Assembly (NCBI RefSeq): GCF_039545455.1
Contig: NZ_CP154468.1
Location: forward strand, 1,127,501-1,191,500
From: Brucella sp. BE17
GTDB taxonomy: Bacteria; Pseudomonadota; Alphaproteobacteria; Rhizobiales; Rhizobiaceae
DNA length: 64,000 nt
Direction of reading: 5' to 3'
The translations under genes and the position numbers were made by a program. How positions within the stretch are numbered: position 1 is the first letter of the stretch; the number at the start of each line of letters is the position of its first letter. The notes under the pieces were generated by a model. That model ran no database searches. It saw only the letters and a program-made list of their open reading frames with translations, and had not been told where the DNA came from. Below, piece by piece: positions 18,210 to 26,500 of the stretch.

Positions 18210-18562
18210 TCGTTTCTCCTTGTAAACTGTTCCGCGAAACTGATTCGCCTAGCGGGAAATCTGCCATTACACGCCTATGTTGTCATCGACGTTCTGATAT
18301 TAGGCAGGTGAAATTGCGGCAATTTACTTGACATTATATACATCAGCCCGTATCCAGCCTCCAATCTGTCCGCGCTTTACAAGAACGCGAGCCACCGACC
18401 GGGACCCATTATGGTATAAAACGATCCCGGAGGTCCACACCCGACAGCGCGATGCGCCCTCGGGTGCTGTATCGCTTTGGTCGCTTATTGAACTTGCAAT
18501 CATGCGGAACGATCTATCCCGGATGAAGTTTTCCGCCCATTCCCGGATAAAAGGAAAAGTTG
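18210..18562. other. 353-bp gap before ffh; leader region with an unrecognised 83-codon frame
   Basis: No gene is certain here. A TTGACA box at 18328 is followed at 17 bp by TATCCA, a weak promoter. CCGGGA (18399) pairs with TCCCGG (18425), and a GC-rich block follows, so a structured ffh leader or small RNA is possible. On the minus strand an 83-codon frame (18324-18575) overlaps the ffh start; its product resembles nothing I know. Confidence 0.4.
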
Positions 18563-20113
18563 ATGTTTGAATCACTTCAGGAGCGCCTTGGCTCCATTCT
18601 GAACGGCCTGACCGGACGCGGCGCGCTCTCCGAAAGCGACGTTACGGCAGCGCTGCGCGAAGTGCGTCGTGCTCTAATCGAAGCCGATGTTTCGCTGGAA
18701 GTGGTTCGCTCCTTCACCGATAAGGTGCGCGAAAAAGCCGTAGGCGCCGAAATCCTCAAAAGCATCAAGCCCGGACAGATGGTCGTCAAGCTCGTTCATG
18801 ACGAGCTTGTCGAGATGCTGGGCACCGAAGGCGTCACGCTTGATCTCAATGCGCCTGCTCCGGTCGTCATCATGATGGTGGGCCTGCAAGGCTCGGGCAA
18901 GACCACAACCACCGGCAAAATCGCCAAGCGTCTGACCGAACGCCAGCGCAAAAAGGTGCTGATGGCGTCGCTTGATACGCGTCGCCCGGCAGCACAGGAA
19001 CAGCTTCGCCAGCTCGGAACCCAGACGTCCGTCGATACATTGCCGATCATTGCCGGGCAGTCGCCGGTCGAGATTGCTGCACGCGCCGTGCAGGCCGCGA
19101 AACTCGGCGGTCACGATGTGGTCATTCTCGATACCGCAGGCCGCACGCATATAGACGAGCCGCTGATGGTGGAGATGGCGGATATCCGCAAGGCCGCCAA
19201 TCCGCATGAAATCCTGTTGGTGGCTGATAGCCTGACGGGTCAGGACGCCGTCAATCTGGCCCGCAATTTTGACGAACGCGTTGGCATCACCGGTATTGTT
19301 CTTACCCGTATGGATGGTGACGGTCGTGGCGGTGCCGCCCTTTCGATGCGTGCCATCACCGGCAAGCCAATCAAGCTTATCGCTACCGGCGAAAAGATGG
19401 ATGCGCTTGAGGAATTCTACCCCAAGCGTATTGCCGACCGGATTCTCGGGATGGGCGATATTGTTTCGCTCGTCGAAAAAGCAGCCGAAAACATCGATGC
19501 GGAAAAAGCCGCTGCGATGGCCAAGAAGATGCAGTCGGGCAAGTTCGATCTCAATGATCTTGCCGACCAACTGGGTCAGATGAAAAAGCTCGGCGGCATG
19601 GGTGGCATCATGGGTATGATGCCCGGCATGGGCAAGATGAAGGATCAAGTGGCAGCAGCCGGTCTTGATGACAAGATTTTTGACCGCCAGCTTGCGATCA
19701 TCGGTTCCATGACCAAGACCGAACGCGCCAATCCCGATCTCCTCAAGCACAGCCGCAAACAGCGCATTGCCAAGGGTTCGGGAACCAATGCTGCCGATAT
19801 CAACAAGCTGCTCAAGATGCACCGCCAGATGGCCGACATGATGAAAGCCATGGGCAAGGGCAAAGGCGGAATGATGAAGCAGATGATGGGGGGGCTTGCT
19901 GGCAAAATGGGCCTTGGTGGAGGAATGGGCGGCATGCCTGATCTGTCCAAGATGGACCCAAAACAACTTGAAGCGCTTGCCAAGCAAGCCGAGGCTTCCG
20001 GCCTTGGCAAGGGTGGGCTGCCCGGTGGATTGCCCGGCTTGGGTGGACCCAAGCTTCCCGGTCTCGGCGGTGGCTTAGGTGGCGGCCTGCCTGGTTTGCC
20101 GAAGAAGAAGTGA
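18563..20113 (+). CDS. ffh: Signal recognition particle protein Ffh (SRP54)
   Basis: This 516-residue GTPase binds 4.5S RNA and the signal peptides of inner-membrane proteins. It has the N domain (residues 1-95), the G domain with GLQGSGKTT at 107-115, DTAGRTHID and TRMDGDGRGG, and a Met-rich M domain from about 330. The C-terminus is an unusually long Gly/Met/Leu-rich tail. AAGGAAAA lies just upstream of ATG 18563; a TTG one codon earlier is less likely. Chorismate mutase and rpsP follow on the same strand. Confidence 0.97.
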   Translation: MFESLQERLGSILNGLTGRGALSESDVTAALREVRRALIEADVSLEVVRSFTDKVREKAVGAEILKSIKPGQMVVKLVHDELVEMLGTEGVTLDLNAPAPVVIMMVGLQGSGKTTTTGKIAKRLTERQRKKVLMASLDTRRPAAQEQLRQLGTQTSVDTLPIIAGQSPVEIAARAVQAAKLGGHDVVILDTAGRTHIDEPLMVEMADIRKAANPHEILLVADSLTGQDAVNLARNFDERVGITGIVLTRMDGDGRGGAALSMRAITGKPIKLIATGEKMDALEEFYPKRIADRILGMGDIVSLVEKAAENIDAEKAAAMAKKMQSGKFDLNDLADQLGQMKKLGGMGGIMGMMPGMGKMKDQVAAAGLDDKIFDRQLAIIGSMTKTERANPDLLKHSRKQRIAKGSGTNAADINKLLKMHRQMADMMKAMGKGKGGMMKQMMGGLAGKMGLGGGMGGMPDLSKMDPKQLEALAKQAEASGLGKGGLPGGLPGLGGPKLPGLGGGLGGGLPGLPKKK

Positions 20114-20118
20114 ACACC

Positions 20119-20430
20119 ATGGCTGACGAACACAACACTGTCCCTGCTGAATTGCTCGCTCTGCGTGCCTCCATCGACAATATCGATGCCGCACTCATTC
20201 ACATGCTCGCCGAGCGCTTTCGCTGCACGAAGGCTGTGGGTGTCCTGAAAGCCGAGCGCGGCCTTTCTGCCGCGGATCCGGCGCGCGAAAAACGTCAGGT
20301 GGAGCGTCTGCGCGCCCTTGCGACCGATGCCCATCTCGATCCCGATTTTGCCGAAAAATTCCTGAACTTCATCGTGAAGGAAGTCATTCGGCATCATGAG
20401 CATACCGCTGCCAATCACAGTGGAACCTAA
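20119..20430 (+). CDS. Chorismate mutase, AroQ class
   Basis: This 103-residue all-helical protein has the AroQ pattern: LLALRASIDNIDAALIHMLAERF with the first helix Arg, then VGVLKAE and a C-terminal helix FAEKFLNFIVKEVI. The enzyme converts chorismate to prephenate for Phe and Tyr synthesis. The start is ATG 20119; an in-frame GTG at 20110 overlaps the ffh stop. Its position between ffh and rpsP is common in Rhizobiales. Confidence 0.9.
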   Translation: MADEHNTVPAELLALRASIDNIDAALIHMLAERFRCTKAVGVLKAERGLSAADPAREKRQVERLRALATDAHLDPDFAEKFLNFIVKEVIRHHEHTAANHSGT

Positions 20431-20472
20431 GTTGCCATCAAGGCAAAACATTTTGATTAAAGGAAGAAAACA

Positions 20473-20877
20473 ATGGCTCTGAAAATTCGCCTTGCCCGCG
20501 CTGGCTCCAAGAAGCGCCCTTACTACCACATCGTCGTTGCAGACGTTCGCGCACCGCGTGACGGCCGCTTCATCGAGGCTGTGGGTTCGTGGAACCCAGT
20601 TCTGCCCAAGGATGCCGAGCGCGTGAAGCTCGACGCTGATCGTATCCAGCATTGGATTTCGCAAGGTGCGCAGCCGACCGATCGCGTTCTGCGTTTCCTC
20701 GACCAGGCTGGTCTTGCAAAGCGTCCGGCTCGTGCCAACCCAACCAAGGGTGAACCGGGCAAGAAGGCGCAGGAGCGTATTGCCATGGCCAAGCAGGCTG
20801 AAGAAGAAGCTGCTGCCAAGGCTGCGGAAGCGGCTGCTGCCGCTGAAGCGCCAGTTGAAGAAGCCGCAAGCGAGTAA
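20473..20877 (+). CDS. rpsP: 30S ribosomal protein S16
   Basis: This 134-residue protein starts [20 protein letters not shown], the S16 signature. The core ends near residue 85; the remaining tail is Ala/Glu-rich, an extension seen in Rhizobiales. AAAGGAAG lies upstream of ATG 20473. A strong terminator follows directly and rimM-trmD, the usual partners, are not next to it. Confidence 0.97.
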   Translation: MALKIRLARAGSKKRPYYHIVVADVRAPRDGRFIEAVGSWNPVLPKDAERVKLDADRIQHWISQGAQPTDRVLRFLDQAGLAKRPARANPTKGEPGKKAQERIAMAKQAEEEAAAKAAEAAAAAEAPVEEAASE

Positions 20878-20896
20878 TATTTACACGTTTTGTAAT

Positions 20897-20930
20897 AAAA
20901 AAAGCGGCGGAGCAATCCGCCGCTTTTTTT
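20897..20930 (+). terminator. Intrinsic terminator after rpsP
   Basis: AAGCGGCGGA-GCAA-TCCGCCGCTT flanked by A- and T-runs; a strong hairpin 20 bp after the rpsP stop. Confidence 0.92.
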
Positions 20931-21082
20931 CATGTACACACGTTATCAATTGTGAATCGACTAGACCTCACAGAAAAACTAACTATCTTGTTGATTTAAC
21001 GGCACGCATTGTCGCGAAGATAATAATGCGAGCTAGGTCGTATTCAGGCGCTCAATGTGGCGTCGTTTCTACGGAGAACCCT

Positions 21083-21733
21083 ATGACGGCCCCCACGATG
21101 ACGCCCACAAGGGCATCGACCGCTATCCGTTCTTTCGCGTTCAACCGCATTCTCGCTGTTCTCGGCCTGACCATTCTGGTTCCTCTGCTGTCAGCCTGCG
21201 GTTTCAACACGATCCCGACCAATGAAGAGCGGGCCAAGGCTGCATGGAGTGAAGTGCAGAACCAGTATCAACGCCGCGCCGATCTGGTGCCCAATCTGGT
21301 GGAAACAGTGAAGGGCTACGCTGCGCATGAAAGGGAGACGCTTCAGGCGGTGATTGATGCCCGCGCCAAGGCGACACAGGTGCAGATTACACCGGAAACG
21401 CTCAATAATCCCGAACTCTTCAAGCAATTCCAGGACAATCAGGCCAATCTGACCAGCGCGCTTTCCCGCCTGATGGTGGTGGTCGAGCGCTATCCCGACC
21501 TCAAAGCCAACCAGAACTTCCTCGCGCTACAATCGCAGCTTGAAGGCACAGAAAATCGTATCGCAGTCGCACGTCGTGATTATATCGAGGCCGTGCGCGT
21601 CTATAATACGGCTATCAAGACCATGCCGACAATGATCTGGACATGGATCTGGTTCCGCGACGCTGAGCCGATGCAGACATTCAGCGCCGATGCGACAAGC
21701 CAGAGCGCGCCTCAGGTCAATTTTAACAACTGA
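21083..21733 (+). CDS. lemA: LemA-family lipoprotein
   Basis: This 216-residue protein has an N-terminal hydrophobic segment ending in the lipobox LSAC, then a LemA helical domain (AAWSEVQNQYQRRADLVPNL, NQNFLALQSQLEGTENRIAV, RDYIEAVRVYNTAI). LemA proteins are membrane-anchored with an outward coiled-coil bundle; their role is not settled. The frame is open far upstream, but ATG 21083 follows ACGGAGAACC and begins the signal peptide. It heads a three-gene set with two TPM-domain proteins, a conserved neighbourhood. Confidence 0.88.
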   Translation: MTAPTMTPTRASTAIRSFAFNRILAVLGLTILVPLLSACGFNTIPTNEERAKAAWSEVQNQYQRRADLVPNLVETVKGYAAHERETLQAVIDARAKATQVQITPETLNNPELFKQFQDNQANLTSALSRLMVVVERYPDLKANQNFLALQSQLEGTENRIAVARRDYIEAVRVYNTAIKTMPTMIWTWIWFRDAEPMQTFSADATSQSAPQVNFNN

Positions 21734-21744
21734 TCGGGCTTTTC

Positions 21745-22629
21745 GTGGCTGCAATGCTTTTCCAACGTAGAACGGTTCGTGGCTCTTTTGGGCCGCGGAC
21801 GCTCGTGGCACTCTTCCTGTTTGTGTTTGCAGCCTTTCTCGCGAGCCATGTTCACGCACAGGACGCATCAAAAACCACGCAGGTCTTAAGCGGTCGCGTC
21901 GTGGACGATGCTGGCATCATTGATGTTGCAGAGCGACAGAAGCTCACGCAAAAGCTTGCCGATTTTGAAGCAAAATCATCCGATCAAGTGGTGGTTGTCA
22001 CTGTTCCAAGCCTTGGTGGCGAAGATATCGAAACCTATGCTAACAGGCTGTTTCGCGCATGGGCGCTCGGCCAGCGCCAAGAAGATAACGGCATTCTTCT
22101 GCTGGTCGCACCCAATGATCGTAAGGTGCGCATCGAAGTAGGCTACGGGCTGGAAGGCACCATGACGGATGCGCTTTCAAGCGTCATCATCAACGGCACA
22201 ATTATTCCCGAATTTCGCAAGGGTGATTATTCCAATGGCGTTGTGCAGGGGGTGAACGCCATCCTGTCGGTCCTCTCAGGCGACGGTGCCGAGCTGGAGG
22301 CGCGTGCCAAGCGCAACGCCCAGACCAGCGTCACCTCCAGTTCTGGCGGCACCGACTGGGTTTTCGTCATCTTCATCACCTTCTGGTGCCTGATTTTCTT
22401 TGGCGGTTTTGGTATGGCGATTCTGACGCCGATCTTTGGCCGCAAGATCGGCCCTGGTAAATATGAATGGCTGGGGACGATCGTCGACTACAACAACCGC
22501 GGCGGCTCAGGCGGTGGCGGTGGCGGCTCGTCGTCCGGCGGCGGTGGATGGTCGTCTGGCGGGGGTGGCGGCGGTTTTTCAGGTGGCGGCGGCTCATCGG
22601 GCGGCGGCGGCGCTTCGGGCAGTTGGTAA
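21745..22629 (+). CDS. TPM-domain membrane protein (YgcG-like) with Gly-rich tail
   Basis: This 294-residue protein has a signal peptide (to HAQDA), a TPM domain (residues about 45-170: GRVVDDAGIID, LADFEAKSSDQVVVVTVPSLGG, DNGILLLVAPNDRKVRIEVGYGLEG), one membrane helix near 205-230 and a C-terminal run of Gly and Ser. TPM domains are linked to photosystem repair phosphatases in plants; the bacterial role is unclear. GTG 21745 or ATG 21754 may be the start. It follows lemA by 11 bp. Confidence 0.85.
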   Translation: MAAMLFQRRTVRGSFGPRTLVALFLFVFAAFLASHVHAQDASKTTQVLSGRVVDDAGIIDVAERQKLTQKLADFEAKSSDQVVVVTVPSLGGEDIETYANRLFRAWALGQRQEDNGILLLVAPNDRKVRIEVGYGLEGTMTDALSSVIINGTIIPEFRKGDYSNGVVQGVNAILSVLSGDGAELEARAKRNAQTSVTSSSGGTDWVFVIFITFWCLIFFGGFGMAILTPIFGRKIGPGKYEWLGTIVDYNNRGGSGGGGGGSSSGGGGWSSGGGGGGFSGGGGSSGGGGASGSW

Positions 22630-22639
22630 GGAGACAATC

Positions 22640-23281
22640 TTGACAGAGAATAATCTTATCGGCCCCGAAGATCACCAACGCATCGCGGAGGCGATCCGTC
22701 AGGCGGAAGCCAATACGAGCGGCGAAATTTATGCCGTACTGGCACGTTCCAGCGATGATTACTTCTTTGCCGCCGGTTTCGTTGCAACCTGCGGCGTTCT
22801 GATTGCTTCAGTGATGGCAGCGTTTCTGGCACATTGGTTCTGGTTCGATATTCGCCTGGCGATGTTTGGTCTTGCGGTTCTGGCAGCATTCCTCACAGCC
22901 ATGCTGGTGCTCTGGCTATTTCCGTCTATTCGCCTTCTTCTGGTGCCGCATCGTATTCGCTACAAACGTGCACACCTCAACGCGGTGCAGCAGTTTCTGG
23001 CACGCAATGTCCACATAACTGAACATCGCACCGGCATTCTGCTTTTCGTCTCCATGGCCGAGCATTATGCCGAGGTGATCGCCGATGCGGGCATTCATGC
23101 GCGCGTCGAACAGGACGAATGGAACGGCATTGTCGCCATGCTGACACACCATGCTTCACGCCAGCAAATCGCAGAAGGGTTCGTACTGGCTATCGCTCAG
23201 GCTGGGTCACTGCTGGAAAATCACTTTCCTGCGGGAGCGCATAATCTCAACGAACTTGACGATCATCTGGTCGAACTTTGA
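22640..23281 (+). CDS. TPM-domain membrane protein, second copy
   Basis: This 213-residue protein has a split TPM domain: the first part (IAEAIRQAEANTSGEIYAVLA) precedes two membrane helices (about 35-85), and the second part (RTGILLFVSMAEHYAEVIADAGI) follows. The start is the TTG at 22640, seven bases after AAGGAG. It forms a unit with lemA and the preceding TPM gene. Its partner-like pairing suggests a hetero-complex in the inner membrane, but this is inferred. Confidence 0.8.
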   Translation: MTENNLIGPEDHQRIAEAIRQAEANTSGEIYAVLARSSDDYFFAAGFVATCGVLIASVMAAFLAHWFWFDIRLAMFGLAVLAAFLTAMLVLWLFPSIRLLLVPHRIRYKRAHLNAVQQFLARNVHITEHRTGILLFVSMAEHYAEVIADAGIHARVEQDEWNGIVAMLTHHASRQQIAEGFVLAIAQAGSLLENHFPAGAHNLNELDDHLVEL

Positions 23282-23290
23282 AGGCTGATG

Positions 23291-23305
23291 TGACGTTTAC
23301 GTAAA
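23291..23305. promoter_or_regulatory. Possible MerR-family (LiuR-like) operator
   Basis: TGACGTTTACGTAAA resembles the inverted pattern TTTACGTAAACGTCAA that I associate with MerR-type regulators of acyl-CoA catabolism. It lies 208 bp upstream of the GDH start and 10 bp after the TPM gene. A chance match is possible. Confidence 0.3.
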
Positions 23306-23512
23306 TCTTATACGACGCACGGATAAGTGCCGCGCAGCATATTAAAAAATGCCAAGCATTGTTCCCTTCGTTTTATAGCAAATTAAATGGATTAAATGTC
23401 GAGCTTTTGGCTTTCACCGATTTTTTCGCGGCTTTTCAAAGTTTTGTCATCGTAAGAATTATCCTATCTGCTAGGTTGACGCGCATTGCCATCAAGACAG
23501 GGAGTATCCGGC

Positions 23513-26500
23513 GTGACTGCAAAGCAGGACCGGTCGAGCAAGGTCAAGAATTCCAAGGCAAGCAAGGAGGAACAAAAGGGGGGCGAGCAGAAGGCTTTTT
23601 CCGCATTTTCAAAGCTCCTCTTCGAATGGGCGCCGCCCGAAGATCTCGCGGCCTACTCGAGCGAAGCACTCGCTCAATCTGCCCGCCATGGCTATGCCGG
23701 ACTAGAAGCCTGGCGCAAGGGTAAAAGCATCATCAGCGTCGATACGGATATTGAACGTCATGGCCGCCCGGTCAGTGTCATTTCCATCGTCAACGACAAT
23801 ATGCCGTTTCTGCTAGACTCAATCATGGGCGAGTTGAACGATCACGCCAGCCAGATTTTCATGGTGCTGCATCCGGTTCTCGATATAGAACGCGAAAAGA
23901 ATGCACTGACCATTCGCGGCGAGGCTTCACGGCTCGCGCCTGCCAAAAACATTGAGCGCGTGAGTCTCGTGCAGATTCACCTGCCAGCCTTGGACAAGCA
24001 GGCGGCATCCGAGCTGACTGCAGCGTTAAAGCGCGTATTGCAACAGGTACGCTCCGCCGTCAGCGACTGGAAGCCGATGCTGACGCGCCTCAACGAAGCC
24101 ATTGCGGATTATAAGCGTGTCCATGAACTGACAGCCCACCCAGCCATGCCGGAGGCAATCGCCTTTCTCGAGTGGCTGCGCGACGACCGCTTCATTTTCC
24201 TTGGCATGCGGGAGCTCATTTTCAAGAATTCCGGCAAGAAGCGCGAACTTGTTCCGGCCAAGGAAACGCTTGGAATCCTAAACGACAACAGCGTGCGCGT
24301 GTTGCGTAGTGATGACGATGACACCAAGACACCACAAGAGATAACCGAATTTCTCGATAGCGCCGAGCCGTTGCTGGTTACCAAGGCAAATTCACTTTCG
24401 CTTGTGCACAGGCGTTCCTATCTCGATTATATCGGTGTCAAGATTTTTGGGGAAAAAGGCGAAGCCATTGGCGAATTGCGCCTCGTCGGTCTGTTTACCT
24501 CCGTCGCCTATACAAGTTCGGTTTCTGGCATTCCGTTCATCCGCTCAAAAGCCGATACGGTTATCAAGCATCTTGGTTTCAATCGCGAGGATCACTCGGG
24601 CAAGGCTTTGATCAATGTGCTGGAAGAATATCCGCGTGACGAGTTGTTCCAGATCGACACGGAAAGTCTCACCGCCAATGCCGAAATGATCCTTGCACTC
24701 GGCGAACGCCCCCGCGTGCGCGCCGTGCCGCGCCTTGACCGGTTTGGTCGTTTTGCAACCGTATTGGTCTACATTCCCCGCGATCGCTACGATTCTGTTG
24801 TGCGCGAGAAGATCGGCCGTTACCTCGTCGAAATTTATGGTGGCGACAGCTTCGAGTTCCACCCCGTTTTCCTGCAAAACGGGCTGACGCGCGTTCAATT
24901 CGTCATTCGCCGCAATGAGCGCTCAACACCACATATCGATCGCGAAACACTGGAAGCGCAGGTACGCGCCATGGTTCGTACCTGGGAAGACGAAGTGCGG
25001 GAAAGCTCGGAAAATGCGGAGGCTAAATCCGTTGCGCTGGCCTCCGGTTTCCCTCCCTCCTATCGCGAAATCTTCACGGCCCCCGAAGCGCTCATTGATG
25101 CCGAACGTTTCGCGAGCCTGAATATACAGGCACCGCTTTTCGTCGATTTCTACCGCTACCGCACGGATGGTCCGAACGCAGTTTCGCTCAAGCTTTATCA
25201 TCACGGCGCACCGGTTGTACTCTCGCAGCGCGTGCCGCTTCTGGAGAATATGGGCTTTCGCGTCGTCAGCGAGCAGACCATCGAACTGCCCGGCATCGGT
25301 CAGGACGGCGCGCCAGTTTATCTCCATGACATGCAACTGATAAATGCATATGGCGTACCCGTCGAGCTTTCCGACGAAGGCGAGATGCTCGAAGAAGTCT
25401 TCCGCACGGTCTGGGATGGCTTCGCTGACAATGACGGCTACAACGCGCTGGTCCAGACCGCGCGCCTTAACGCACGCCAGATCATGATCCTGCGTTCTTA
25501 CGGCCGCTATCTGCAACAGGCAGGTATTGCCTATTCGCAGGGGCTGATCGCCGCTGCGCTCAACCACTATCCCGAAATCGCCAATGATCTCTATGCGCTG
25601 TTCGAACTTCGTTTCAATCCCGCTTCCAAAAAGCGGGAGAAGGCAGAAGCAAAGCTTGTCGAAGCCATAGAAACCGCGCTTCTCGATGTGCCAAGCATCG
25701 ATGACGACCAGATATTGCGCCGCTTCCGCAATCTCATCGAGGCGACCTTGCGCACCAACGCCTACGCAGCCGATGACAACGGCAAACCGCGTGTGACCTT
25801 TGCCTTCAAGCTCGATCCGCATCTGGTTGACGGCCTGCCCGATCCGCGCCCCTATCGCGAAATCTTCGTCTATGGACCGGAAGTGGAGGGCGTACACCTG
25901 CGCTTTGGCTCGGTGGCCCGCGGCGGGTTGCGCTGGTCGGATCGAGCTCAGGATTACCGCACCGAAGTGCTGGGGCTCGTCAAGGCGCAGCAGGTCAAGA
26001 ATGCGGTCATCGTACCGGTCGGTGCCAAGGGTGGCTTTTATCCCAAACGCTTGCCCACCGGCGGTGATCGCAATGCGGTTTTCGAAGCCGGACGCGATGC
26101 CTACAAGACCTTTATATCTACGCTTTTGTCGGTAACCGACAATATTCAGGACAGTCATGTCGTACCGCCTGCCGATGTGGTACGCCATGATGATGACGAC
26201 CCCTATTTCGTGGTCGCTGCCGACAAGGGCACGGCTACCTTTTCCGATACGGCTAACGGCATCAGCCAGGACCATGATTTCTGGCTCGACGATGCCTTTG
26301 CTTCAGGCGGCTCAGCCGGCTACGATCACAAGGGAATGGGAATTACCGCCCGCGGCGCATGGGAAGCCGTGAAGCGTCATTTCCGTGAATTCGACACCGA
26401 CATTCAAAGCGAACCCTTCACTGTGGTAGGTGTCGGTGACATGTCGGGTGACGTGTTCGGCAACGGCATGCTTTTGTCCGAACAGATCAGGCTGGTTGCT

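Noticed and set aside
18674..20664. Long minus-strand open frames across ffh, chorismate mutase and rpsP
   Set aside because: Pro- and His-rich products antisense to three clear genes; no start signals.
20666..21082. Upstream extension of the lemA frame
   Set aside because: It would run through rpsP and its terminator; the signal peptide begins at 21083.
24923..26275. 450-codon minus-strand open frame inside gdhB
   Set aside because: Shadow of the GDH catalytic region; GC-rich codon bias leaves the opposite frame open.
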